Of a stretch of 64,000 nt of DNA, positions 37,809-46,242 are shown in pieces. The translations under genes and the position numbers were made by a program. The notes beneath the pieces are model-generated. The model was not told where the DNA came from. It ran no database searches and saw only the letters and a program-made list of their open reading frames with translations. Within the stretch, counting starts at the first letter, position 1. Every line of letters starts with the position of its first letter. Source of the DNA: Silanimonas sp. (GTDB lineage Bacteria; Pseudomonadota; Gammaproteobacteria; Xanthomonadales; Xanthomonadaceae); contig NZ_JAPZSC010000007.1 of the NCBI RefSeq assembly GCF_027531545.1, forward strand, positions 1 through 64,000. The letters run 5' to 3'.

Positions 37809-39125
37809 ATGAGCCCGACCGCCCTACCCCCGCCTTCGCCCCTGCAGCGCTGGACCGCGCTGGTTTTGGTCAGCCTGGCGATGTTCGGCAACTACTACCT
37901 CTACGACGCGCTCGGCCCGGTGGTCGACCTGATGCGCTCGCAGCTCGGCTTCAGCCACAGCCAGGTGGGCTGGCTGTACACCGCCTACAGCATCGCCGCC
38001 CTGCTGGTGCTGCTCGCCGGCGGCTGGTTCATCGACCGGTTCGGCACTCGGTTGGCCCTCGTGGTGTTCGCGGTGGTCTGCGTGATCGCCGCGGCGATGA
38101 CGGCGCTGGGGCCCGATTTCGAAACGATCGTGGCCGGTCGATTCCTGCTGGGCCTGGGCGCCGAACCGATGATCGTCGCTGCGGTGACCGTGCTCGCCCG
38201 CTGGTTCAAGGGCAGCGAGCTCAGCTTCGCCTTCGGCCTGAACCTGTCGATCTCGCGGCTGGGTTCGGCCTCGGCCGACTGGTCGACCGGATTCGCGGCA
38301 CCGCTGTACTCGAACTGGCAGGACCCGCTCTGGCTGGCCACGGCCATCGGCGGCGTCGCGGTGGCGGCGGCGATGCTGTACTGGATGCACGAACGCCGAG
38401 TCGAAGGCCGGGCCCACCTCGGCGAGCGCGCGCCACCGGACGAACTCAAACTCTCGCAGATCTTCCGCTTCCCGCGCACGTACTGGACCATCGTCGCGCT
38501 CTGCGTGGTGTTCTACGCGACGGTGTTCCCGTTCCGCGGCTTCGCCATCAACTATTTCCAGCAAGCGCACGGCCTCGACCGCGAGAGCGCGGGCGCGCTC
38601 TCCAGCCTGCTCCCGCTGGCCGCCATCGTCGCCACGCCGATCTTCGGCCTCATCGTCGACCGCGTCGGGAAGCGCTCGCTGTTCATGGCGGGCGGCTCGC
38701 TGCTCATGCTGCCCTTGTTCCTCGCGGTCACCTACCTGCCGCCGGGGCCGCTGGTTGGCCTGCCGGGCGGTGCCGAGGTGCCCCTGACCCTGCTGGTCTG
38801 CATCGGCCTGTTCGGGCTCGTGTTCTCGCTGATCCCTGCGGTGCTGTGGCCCTCCGTGCCACAACTGGTGGACGAGGAGCGGCTGGGCTCGGCCTACGCG
38901 ATGATGACCTTCTGCCAGCAGGTGGGCATGGCCGCGGTGCCGGTGGTGATCGGCAAGCTCAACGACTGGGCCGGCGCCTCGCCGGAGAACCCCGCCGGCT
39001 ACACGCCGGGCATGTGGTTCTACACCGCGCTCGGCGCCTGCGGGCTGGTGTTCTCGTGGCACCTCTGGTGGTCGGGGCGTGGACCGTCTCCGGCCCACGC
39101 GCTCGACCTTGCGCCGGCTCGATAG
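37809..39125 (+). CDS. MFS transporter
   Basis: 12 hydrophobic segments; GGWFIDRFGTRLALV; RFLLGLGAEPMIV. Confidence 0.9.
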   Translation: MSPTALPPPSPLQRWTALVLVSLAMFGNYYLYDALGPVVDLMRSQLGFSHSQVGWLYTAYSIAALLVLLAGGWFIDRFGTRLALVVFAVVCVIAAAMTALGPDFETIVAGRFLLGLGAEPMIVAAVTVLARWFKGSELSFAFGLNLSISRLGSASADWSTGFAAPLYSNWQDPLWLATAIGGVAVAAAMLYWMHERRVEGRAHLGERAPPDELKLSQIFRFPRTYWTIVALCVVFYATVFPFRGFAINYFQQAHGLDRESAGALSSLLPLAAIVATPIFGLIVDRVGKRSLFMAGGSLLMLPLFLAVTYLPPGPLVGLPGGAEVPLTLLVCIGLFGLVFSLIPAVLWPSVPQLVDEERLGSAYAMMTFCQQVGMAAVPVVIGKLNDWAGASPENPAGYTPGMWFYTALGACGLVFSWHLWWSGRGPSPAHALDLAPAR

Positions 39126-39127
39126 CC

Positions 39128-39721
39128 CTATTGCGTCAGGAAACCGGGCTGCGCGCGCACGCGCTCAAGCCATTGCGTGACGTGGGGAAACTCATCGAGC
39201 GCGATACCGGCCGCTGGCGCGTCGTGGGTGTAGGCGAACAGCGCGATGTCGGCGATGCCGAAACCGGTGCTGGCGAGGTAGGGCCGCTTCGACAGCGCCG
39301 TCTCCATCACGCCGAGGGCATCGCGCGACTTCTCGCGCAGGCGCGGCAGGTCGGCGCGACGCGGGTGGTCGGCGGGCAGGAACTTCGCGATGAAGCGCGC
39401 GACGGCGACATAGGGCTCGTGGCTGTACTGCTCGAAGAACAGCCATTGCAGCACCTCGGCGCGCTCGAAGCGGCCCTGCGGCAGCAGCGGCGAGCCTTCG
39501 GCGAGGTAGCAGAGGATGGCGTTCGACTCGGGCAGCACGCGCCCGTCGTCGAGTTCGAGCATCGGCACCTTGCCGTTGGGGTTCTTGGCGAGGAAATCCG
39601 GCGAGCGCGTCTCACCCTTGAACAGGTCGGTCTCGACCCACTCGAGCTCGAGGCCCAGCAGCGAAGCCGCCAGCAGCGCCTTGTAGCAGTTGCCGCTGGC
39701 GCGCATGCCGTAAAGCTTCAT
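39128..39721 (-). CDS. Glutathione S-transferase family protein
   Basis: MKLYGMRASGNCYKALLAASLLGLELEWV...NPNGKVPMLELDDGRVLPESNAILCYLAE. Confidence 0.92.
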   Translation of the reverse strand: MKLYGMRASGNCYKALLAASLLGLELEWVETDLFKGETRSPDFLAKNPNGKVPMLELDDGRVLPESNAILCYLAEGSPLLPQGRFERAEVLQWLFFEQYSHEPYVAVARFIAKFLPADHPRRADLPRLREKSRDALGVMETALSKRPYLASTGFGIADIALFAYTHDAPAAGIALDEFPHVTQWLERVRAQPGFLTQ

Positions 39722-40287
39722 GCGCCTGCCCCCGCAGTGCCGCGCTTCGCGGCGAGCCATTCGGCGCGGGTTTGCCCCCACACGTCGATGGGCACGTCCT
39801 CGAACGGCGGCGGCAGTTTCCCCGGGCCGCGCTTCCGCGAGCCCAGCCGCTGGGCGACCTTCTGCGAAGGCACGTTGCCGGGATCGATGCAGTGGATGGC
39901 GTCGTCCCAACCGAGCGTCTCGAAGGCCCAATCGCGGGCGGCGAGGCCGGCTTCCACGGCGAAACCCTGCCCCCAGGCGTCGGGATGGAAGGAGTAGCCG
40001 ATCTCGTTGCCGGGCCAGCCATCGGGGCGCCACGGCCCCATCTGGCCCAGCCAGCGGCCGCTGGACTTCTCGACCACGCTGAACATGGCGAAGCCCTGCA
40101 GCAGCCACGCCCCGGGCATCTGCAGGAACTTCCGCCAGGCGGGCGCACGCAGCAACGCGCCGCCGATGTATCGCGCCGCGTCTTCGCTCGCCAGCATCTC
40201 GGCGTAACGGTCGAAATCCGCCAGCACCGGCACGCGCAGCAGCAGCCGCTCGGTTTCCAGCGTCGGGCCCAGGACGGCCATCGTCAT
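39718..40287 (-). CDS. GNAT family N-acetyltransferase (RimJ/RimL-like)
   Basis: LETERLLLRVP...NEIGYSFHPDAWGQGFAVEAGLAARDWAFETLG. Confidence 0.88.
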   Translation of the reverse strand: MTMAVLGPTLETERLLLRVPVLADFDRYAEMLASEDAARYIGGALLRAPAWRKFLQMPGAWLLQGFAMFSVVEKSSGRWLGQMGPWRPDGWPGNEIGYSFHPDAWGQGFAVEAGLAARDWAFETLGWDDAIHCIDPGNVPSQKVAQRLGSRKRGPGKLPPPFEDVPIDVWGQTRAEWLAAKRGTAGAGA

Positions 40288-40327
40288 TCCCCGGATAGCG
40301 ATCGGGCCCGTTGCCGGGCCCGATGGA

Positions 40328-41491
40328 TCAGAACGCGTTGATGCCGGTCAGCTCGCGTCCGACCACCAGCTGGTGCACCGTCTCGGTGCCCTCGTAGGTG
40401 ATGACCGACTCGAGGTTCAGCGCGTGGCGGATCGGGCAGTACTCGGTGGTGATGCCCGAGCCGCCCAGCAGGTCGCGGGCCTCGCGGGCGATGTCGATCG
40501 CCATGCGCACGTTGTTCCACTTCGCGAGCGACACCTGCGTGGGCTGCATGGTGCCGGCATCCTTCAGACGACCGAGCTGCAGCGAGAGCAGCTGCGCCAG
40601 CGTGATGCGGCGGGCCATGTCGGCCATCTTGACCTGCGCGCTCTGGTTGGCCGACACGGGGCGGCCGAACAGGATGCGCTCCTTGGTGTAGTTCACGACT
40701 TCCGTGAGGCAGGCCTGCGCGGCGCCGATCGGCCCCCAGGTGATGCCGTAGCGGGCCTGCGTGAGGCAGCCGAGCGGGCCCTTCAGGCCCTTGACGTTCG
40801 GCAGGCGCTGGCTGTCCGGGATGCGCACGTTGTCGAAGAACAGCGCGCTGGTGACCGAAGCGCGCAGGCTCATTTTCTTGTGGATTTCCTGGGCCGCGAA
40901 GCCCTTGGTGTCCGTCGGCACGATGAAGCCCTGGATGCCGTCGTCGGTCTGCGCCCAGACGATGGCGATGTGGGCCAGGTTGCCATTGGTGATCCACATC
41001 TTGGCGCCGTTGATGACCCAATCACCGCCGTCCTTCTTCGCGGTCGTCTTCATGTTGGCCGGGTCGGAACCACCGTGCGGCTCGGTCAGGCCGAAGCAGC
41101 CGATGATCTCGGCCTTCGCCATGCCCGGCAGGTAGCGCTGGCGCTGCTCCTCGCTGCCGTAGGCGTAGATCGGGTACATGCACAGCGAACTCTGCACCGA
41201 GACGAAGCTGCGGATGCCGGAATCGCCGCGCTCGAGCTCCTGGCAGATCAGGCCGTAGCTGACGGCATTGAGGCCGGCGCAGCCGTACTGCTCCGGCAGC
41301 GACGAGCCGAGCAGGCCCATCGACGCGATCTCGGGCACCAGTTCCTTCGGGAAGCGGCCCTGGTCGAAGGCGTCGCCGATGATCGGGATGACCTTCTCGT
41401 CGGTGAAGCGGGCGACGGCATCCTGCACGGCGCGCTCTTCCTCGGTGAGCAGCGAACGGATGTCGAACAGATCGGTCGGGTTCAAGGGCAT
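40328..41491 (-). CDS. Acyl-CoA dehydrogenase, glutaryl-CoA dehydrogenase-like
   Basis: IIGCFGLTEPHGGSDPANMKTTAKKDGGDWVINGAKMWITNG; MGLLGSSLPEQYGCAG; TYEGTETVHQLVVGRELTG. Confidence 0.9.
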   Translation of the reverse strand: MPLNPTDLFDIRSLLTEEERAVQDAVARFTDEKVIPIIGDAFDQGRFPKELVPEIASMGLLGSSLPEQYGCAGLNAVSYGLICQELERGDSGIRSFVSVQSSLCMYPIYAYGSEEQRQRYLPGMAKAEIIGCFGLTEPHGGSDPANMKTTAKKDGGDWVINGAKMWITNGNLAHIAIVWAQTDDGIQGFIVPTDTKGFAAQEIHKKMSLRASVTSALFFDNVRIPDSQRLPNVKGLKGPLGCLTQARYGITWGPIGAAQACLTEVVNYTKERILFGRPVSANQSAQVKMADMARRITLAQLLSLQLGRLKDAGTMQPTQVSLAKWNNVRMAIDIAREARDLLGGSGITTEYCPIRHALNLESVITYEGTETVHQLVVGRELTGINAF

Positions 41492-41513
41492 GGCGGGGGC
41501 TCGCTCGGAATGG

Positions 41514-41539
41514 GAAGAGGCCGGAAAACCGGCCTCTTC
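41514..41539. terminator. Perfect 11-bp hairpin between glycine-zipper gene and acyl-CoA dehydrogenase gene
   Basis: gaagaggccgg-aaaa-ccggcctcttc; no strong U tract. Confidence 0.5.
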
Positions 41540-41605
41540 GGGACCCGCGGATTGTAGCCCAGCCAGCCGGGGACCTGCCGCCCCCGGGGTGACGGCGGCG
41601 TGCGC

Positions 41606-42295
41606 TCAGCCCTGGGAATCGGCCAGCGGGGCCGGGTTGGCGACGATGATCACGCCGTCCTTGATCGGCAGGCGCTCGCCCGGCTTGTCGAGGGTCCGGA
41701 CGGTGCCGCCCTGGCCCTCGTAAGTCCACTGCACGTCGTAGCCGATCACCTTGTCGCGCTCGCCGAGCTGGATCGTGTCGCCGGGCTTCTCGCCGAGGCG
41801 GAGGCTCTTCACCTCGCCCTCCAGCGCGTACTGCACTTCGTAGCCCACGACCTCCTCACGCGGCTCGCTCACCGTCCGGCAGTCCTGCACGGTTTCGTTG
41901 TAGCGGCGGCCGCCGGTGTGATTGCGGTCGATCTCACGCCCGGCGTAGCCGCCGGCGACGGCGCCCGCGACAGTGGCGACGTCGCGGCCTCGGCCACCGC
42001 CCACCTGGTTGCCGAGCAGGCCCCCCACCAGGGCGCCCACGACCATGCCGTCCTTGTCCCCGAAGCGCTCCTGCGCCCGGCGCTCGACCACGCGGTCCTC
42101 GCAAACCCGGCGCGTGCCGGCGACCATTTCCTTGATCGGGGTCGCGGCCAGCACGTTGGCGAGGATCGGCTCCTTCACGGTGATGGGCTCGGCCGAGACA
42201 ACGTCGGCGTAGGTCGGGCCGAAGACGTTGTAGGCGCCGACAGCCGCACCGGCCGCGAAAACAACGCCAATGGCGATGAGAGTCTTGGTGTTCAT
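41606..42295 (-). CDS. Glycine zipper 2TM domain protein
   Basis: MVVGALVGGLLGNQVGGGRGRDVATVAGAVAGGYAGREID. Confidence 0.85.
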   Translation of the reverse strand: MNTKTLIAIGVVFAAGAAVGAYNVFGPTYADVVSAEPITVKEPILANVLAATPIKEMVAGTRRVCEDRVVERRAQERFGDKDGMVVGALVGGLLGNQVGGGRGRDVATVAGAVAGGYAGREIDRNHTGGRRYNETVQDCRTVSEPREEVVGYEVQYALEGEVKSLRLGEKPGDTIQLGERDKVIGYDVQWTYEGQGGTVRTLDKPGERLPIKDGVIIVANPAPLADSQG

Positions 42296-42431
42296 GGCAT
42301 TCCCCGTCGTGGACAGCGCAATCGCGCGCTGGCCAGAAACATGCCGCGCCGAAACTGAACACGCGCCGAAACTGTCAATCCATGTGTTCAGCCCCAGTGT
42401 ATCGTCCGGTCATCGCCCAAGGAGGTCCCCC

Positions 42432-42704
42432 ATGCGCGCCTTGCTCGTCCCCGCCATCACGAAGTTCCTCGGCGACCTGCGCTTCCGCAATCTGTTCCTG
42501 ATCACGGCCACGCTGTTCGCGATCAACCTCGTCGTTCCGGACTTCATTCCCTTCGCCGACGAACTGCTGCTCGGCCTCGCGACACTGGTGCTCGCCCGCT
42601 GGAAGGATCGCGAGGCACCTCAGGCCGAAGCGGCCCCGGCCGCGCAGGCGGCGCCGCGCGACGTCATCGACCTGCCGCGCGACCAGGTGCGCCGCGAGGG
42701 CTGA
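42432..42704 (+). CDS. Small membrane protein (DUF6116-like), 90 aa
   Basis: MRALLVPAITKFLGDLRFRNLFLITATLFAINLVVPDFIPFADELLLGLATLVLARWKDR. Confidence 0.7.
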   Translation: MRALLVPAITKFLGDLRFRNLFLITATLFAINLVVPDFIPFADELLLGLATLVLARWKDREAPQAEAAPAAQAAPRDVIDLPRDQVRREG

Positions 42705-43466
42705 GTGCGGCTCTACGACAGCCACAGCCACCTCGACGCCCCCGAGTTCGACGCCGACCGCGAGGCCGTGATCGGCCGCGCCGAGGCCGCCGGCGTCATG
42801 CAGCAACTGGTGCCCGCCGTCGCCTTCCAGGCCTGGCCGGCGCTGAAAGCGACCTGCGCCCTGCGGCCCGGCTTGAAGGCCGCCTACGGCCTACATCCGA
42901 TGTACCTCGCGGAGCACCGGCCCGAGCATCTCGACGCCCTGCCCGACTGGATCGAACGCGAACGCCCCGCCGCCGTCGGCGAATGCGGGCTGGATTTCTT
43001 CGTCGAGGGGCTGGATCCGGAGTCCCAACGGCGCTACTTCGTCCGCCAACTGGAGATCGCCCGCGATTTCGGCCTGCCCGTGGTGCTGCATGCCCGGCGC
43101 GCGGTGGACGAGGTCATCGCCACAATCCGCCGCATCGGCGGCCTGCGCGGCGTGGTGCACAGCTGGTCGGGCAGCGAGGAGCAGGCGGCGCAGCTCTACC
43201 GGCTCGGCTTTTCGCTCGGCATCGGCGGCCCGGTGACTATCGAGCGCGCGCAGCGTTTGCGGCGCACCGTGGCGACGATGCCCATCGAACGCCTGCTGCT
43301 CGAAACCGACAGCCCAGACCAGCCGGACGCGACGCGGCGCGGCCAGCGCAATGAGCCCGCCTTCCTCGTCGACGTGCTTCGCGAGGTGGCCCGGCTTCGC
43401 GGCGAGGCCGAATCAGTGGTCGCCGAGGCGACGCGACGCAACGCGGAAGCGCTGTTCGGCACCTGA
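42705..43466 (+). CDS. tatD: TatD family hydrolase
   Basis: MRLYDSHSHLDAPEFD; VGECGLDFF; VLHARRAVDEVI; LLETDSPD; GTG start directly after preceding TGA. Confidence 0.9.
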   Translation: MRLYDSHSHLDAPEFDADREAVIGRAEAAGVMQQLVPAVAFQAWPALKATCALRPGLKAAYGLHPMYLAEHRPEHLDALPDWIERERPAAVGECGLDFFVEGLDPESQRRYFVRQLEIARDFGLPVVLHARRAVDEVIATIRRIGGLRGVVHSWSGSEEQAAQLYRLGFSLGIGGPVTIERAQRLRRTVATMPIERLLLETDSPDQPDATRRGQRNEPAFLVDVLREVARLRGEAESVVAEATRRNAEALFGT

Positions 43467-43504
43467 ACAGGACGGCGCTTCGCGAGCGCCAAACCCGTGG
43501 CGTT

Positions 43505-44337
43505 TCAGTCCGCCTTCTTCAACAGCATCTCGATGGCCTTGCCGGCCGCGACAAAGGCGAAGGTGCCGGTGAGGTGCGTCGCCGCCCCGAGGCCGGTGCC
43601 GCAGTCCAGCTTCAGGGCCGCATCGGGATCGAGCGAGGGCCGCAGGCCGCACACCGAGCCGTCCGCCTGCGGGTAGCGGACGTTCTCGAGGGAGTAGACC
43701 GCCGGCACGCCAAAGTAGCGGTCCTTGTTCTTCGGGAAATTGAATTCGCCGCGCAGCTTCTTGCGCACCAGCGCGAGCAGTGCGTCGTGCTCGGTGCGCG
43801 AGAGATCGCGCACGCGCACCAGGGTCGGGTCGATGCGGCCGCCGGCCGAGCCGACCACGACGATCGGCTGCTTGCGGCGCCGGCAGAAGGCGATGGTCTC
43901 GACCTTGGCCCGGAAGCTGTCGAAGGCATCGAGCACGAGGTCGAAACCGCCATCCAGCCGCTCCGCGAGGTTGGCCGGGGTGACGAAATCCGCAACCGCG
44001 CGAACCTCCAGCGCGGGATTGATGCGACGGAAGCGCTCGGCCAGCACCTCGACCTTCGACCGGCCGTACTCGCCCTCCAGCGCATGCAACTGCCGGTTGG
44101 TGTTCGAGACACAGAGGTCGTCGGCGTCGATCAAGGTGAGCCGGCCGACGCCGCTGCGCACCAGCGCTTCGGCGGCCCAGGAGCCGACGCCTCCGAGGCC
44201 GACGACGGCCACATGCTTGCCGGCGAGGCGGGCGACGGTGCCGGCACCGTAGAGGCGGTCGATGCCGGCGAAACGGGGATCGGGCGGCGCGGTGCGCTCG
44301 GGCGCGACGGCCGGAAGGTCTGCGGGGCGGGACATCA
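43505..44337 (-). CDS. tcdA: tRNA threonylcarbamoyladenosine dehydratase
   Basis: DRLYGAGTVARLAGKHVAVVGLGGVGSWAAEALVRSGVGRLTLIDADDLCVSNTNRQLHAL. Confidence 0.93.
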
Positions 44338-44440
44338 TCGGCACAGTGTAAGCCGCGTCATCATTCGCCCCGAAGCGACGGCTTGCGTTCAGTTCGCACG
44401 GACTAGCGTTCAGGCACCACCGCCCCCCGGGAGAACCGCC

Positions 44441-44926
44441 ATGACGACGCCCCGCTCCATCCCGCGCCCCGCGCTCGCCCTCGGGCTCATCGCCACGGCC
44501 GTCCTTTCGGCCTGCAGCACCCAGCCGACCACGCGGCGCTATGCGCAATACGAGCCGGCGCCCTACCAGGAGCCGCAGCGCTGCTACGACTGCGGCACCG
44601 TCGAAACCATCGTCCGCGTCTACGGCGCGCGGGATAACACCCGCACGGGTGCCGTGATCGGCGGCGTGCTTGGGGCCATCGTCGGCCGCGAACTGGCCGA
44701 TGACAGCAGCCGCGGGCGCCGCAACACCGCCACCGTCGCGGGCGCCGCGGCTGGCGCGTTGGCCGGCAACGCCATCGAGAACCGCGCCAACGAAGAAAGC
44801 TTCGACGTCACCGTCCGCATGGACGATGGCCGCCGCCTCACCGTCAACGTGACTGCGCTGCCGAACGGCGTGCGCAACGGCGCCTACGTGCGTTACGACG
44901 GCCGCCGCCTGCAGGCGCTGCGCTGA
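44441..44926 (+). CDS. Glycine zipper 2TM lipoprotein
   Basis: Lipobox-like VLSACS; GAVIGGVLGAIVGRELAD...TVAGAAAGALAGNAIENR. Confidence 0.85.
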   Translation: MTTPRSIPRPALALGLIATAVLSACSTQPTTRRYAQYEPAPYQEPQRCYDCGTVETIVRVYGARDNTRTGAVIGGVLGAIVGRELADDSSRGRRNTATVAGAAAGALAGNAIENRANEESFDVTVRMDDGRRLTVNVTALPNGVRNGAYVRYDGRRLQALR

Positions 44927-44969
44927 CGGCCTGCTATCGTTCCGACGCCGGCAGGCCGCCGGTGTCGGA

Positions 44970-45383
44970 ATGGAGCGGAAAGCAATGCGTAGCGTGGTGA
45001 CCCTGATCATCGGACTGTTCGTGGGCGCCCTGCTCACCGTCATCGCCCTCAACAGCCTGAAGAAGGGCACGGCCTACCCGAACGGCGTCATGGCCGTGAT
45101 GGCGGCCCAGATGGGACAGCTCGACGGCCGAATCAAGGCGAAGGCCTGCGCCGGCCCCGATCTCGAAGCCAACCTCGGCACGCTGGTGGCGCTGGGCAAC
45201 GACCTCGAACCGGCCTTCCTGCCGACGCCCGACGACGAAGCCTTCAGCAAGTACGCCTCGGATTACCGCGCGGCGGTCGATGCCGCCTTGGCCACGGCGC
45301 CCGCCGACTGCGACGCCGCAGCGAAGTCCCTCAACGACATCAGCGCGACCTGCAAGGCCTGCCACCAGCAGTTCAAGAGCTGA
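44970..45383 (+). CDS. Membrane-anchored cytochrome c'-like protein
   Basis: N-terminal TM VVTLIIGLFVGALLTVIAL; C-terminal haem motif CKACHQQFKS. Confidence 0.65.
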   Translation: MERKAMRSVVTLIIGLFVGALLTVIALNSLKKGTAYPNGVMAVMAAQMGQLDGRIKAKACAGPDLEANLGTLVALGNDLEPAFLPTPDDEAFSKYASDYRAAVDAALATAPADCDAAAKSLNDISATCKACHQQFKS

Positions 45384-46182
45384 GGCCGCCCCGCCCGTCG
45401 GGCCACCACCCGGCGATCGCATCGGCCACCGCCCGCGGTTCGCGCATCCACGCGAAGTGATCGGCCGCGACACCGAGGTGCCCCTTATCGAGCAAGTGCT
45501 CGCTGGCTGAGCGGCTGCCGGTGGCGCTGATCAAGGCCTGCAACGACGCGGCGGGCACCAATCGGTCTTCGGCCAAGCGCACACCAAGGAAAGGCACCTG
45601 GAGCGCGGCGATCCGCTCGCCGAGCTGGTCGGGCAGCCCGGGCAGGCCGTCGTAGTGGCCGCGGCGGACCGTCTGGGCCCAATCCCGCATCAGTTGTCCG
45701 GCCTCGCGACCGGCGAAGCCGAGGCGATGGCCGGGATAGCTGCCGACCGCACGCGTCAGCGGCGGCAGCGCGTGGCCGAACACCCCCACCAGCCAACGCA
45801 GCGGCCCCGGGAACAGGCGCCAATGCGGCACGCCGCTGCCCACGGCGACGAGACCCTCAGCGCCGCCATGCAAGGCCGCCGCCAACACCGCGAACTGCGC
45901 GCCGATGCTGTGGCCGCCGTAGAGCAGCGGCAGTCCCGGATGCGCCGCCGACAAGGCCGAACGGGTCGCGGGAATGTCCTCCACCAGCAACTCGCGGTAG
46001 CCCCAGTCGTGGCGTCGCGAGGGCCGCGCCGGATGCGCGCCGGTGCCGCGCCACTCATGCACGCCGAGGGCGATGCCCCGGGCCGCGAGCGCCGCTCCGA
46101 GACGGTCGTACTTGCGCGCGGGAACGCCCAGCGCGGGGAGCCACACCAGGGCCGCGCAGGCCGGGATCGGAGCATCGGACAT
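45373..46182 (-). CDS. Alpha/beta hydrolase
   Basis: LPLLYGGHSIGAQFAVLAAALHG (GHSIG nucleophile elbow); C-terminal LLDKGHLGVAADHFAW. Confidence 0.8.
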   Translation of the reverse strand: MSDAPIPACAALVWLPALGVPARKYDRLGAALAARGIALGVHEWRGTGAHPARPSRRHDWGYRELLVEDIPATRSALSAAHPGLPLLYGGHSIGAQFAVLAAALHGGAEGLVAVGSGVPHWRLFPGPLRWLVGVFGHALPPLTRAVGSYPGHRLGFAGREAGQLMRDWAQTVRRGHYDGLPGLPDQLGERIAALQVPFLGVRLAEDRLVPAASLQALISATGSRSASEHLLDKGHLGVAADHFAWMREPRAVADAIAGWWPDGRGGLSS

Positions 46183-46242
46183 GGGCCGAGCATGGCCGAA
46201 GGCACATGCCGGCGTCACGTGACGGACGACATCCTTGCGTCC

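Noticed and set aside
40301-40324. Hairpin atcgggcccg-ttgc-cgggcccgat as an intrinsic terminator
   Set aside because: Strong stem just after the dehydrogenase stop but no U tract on either strand; not called as a confident terminator.
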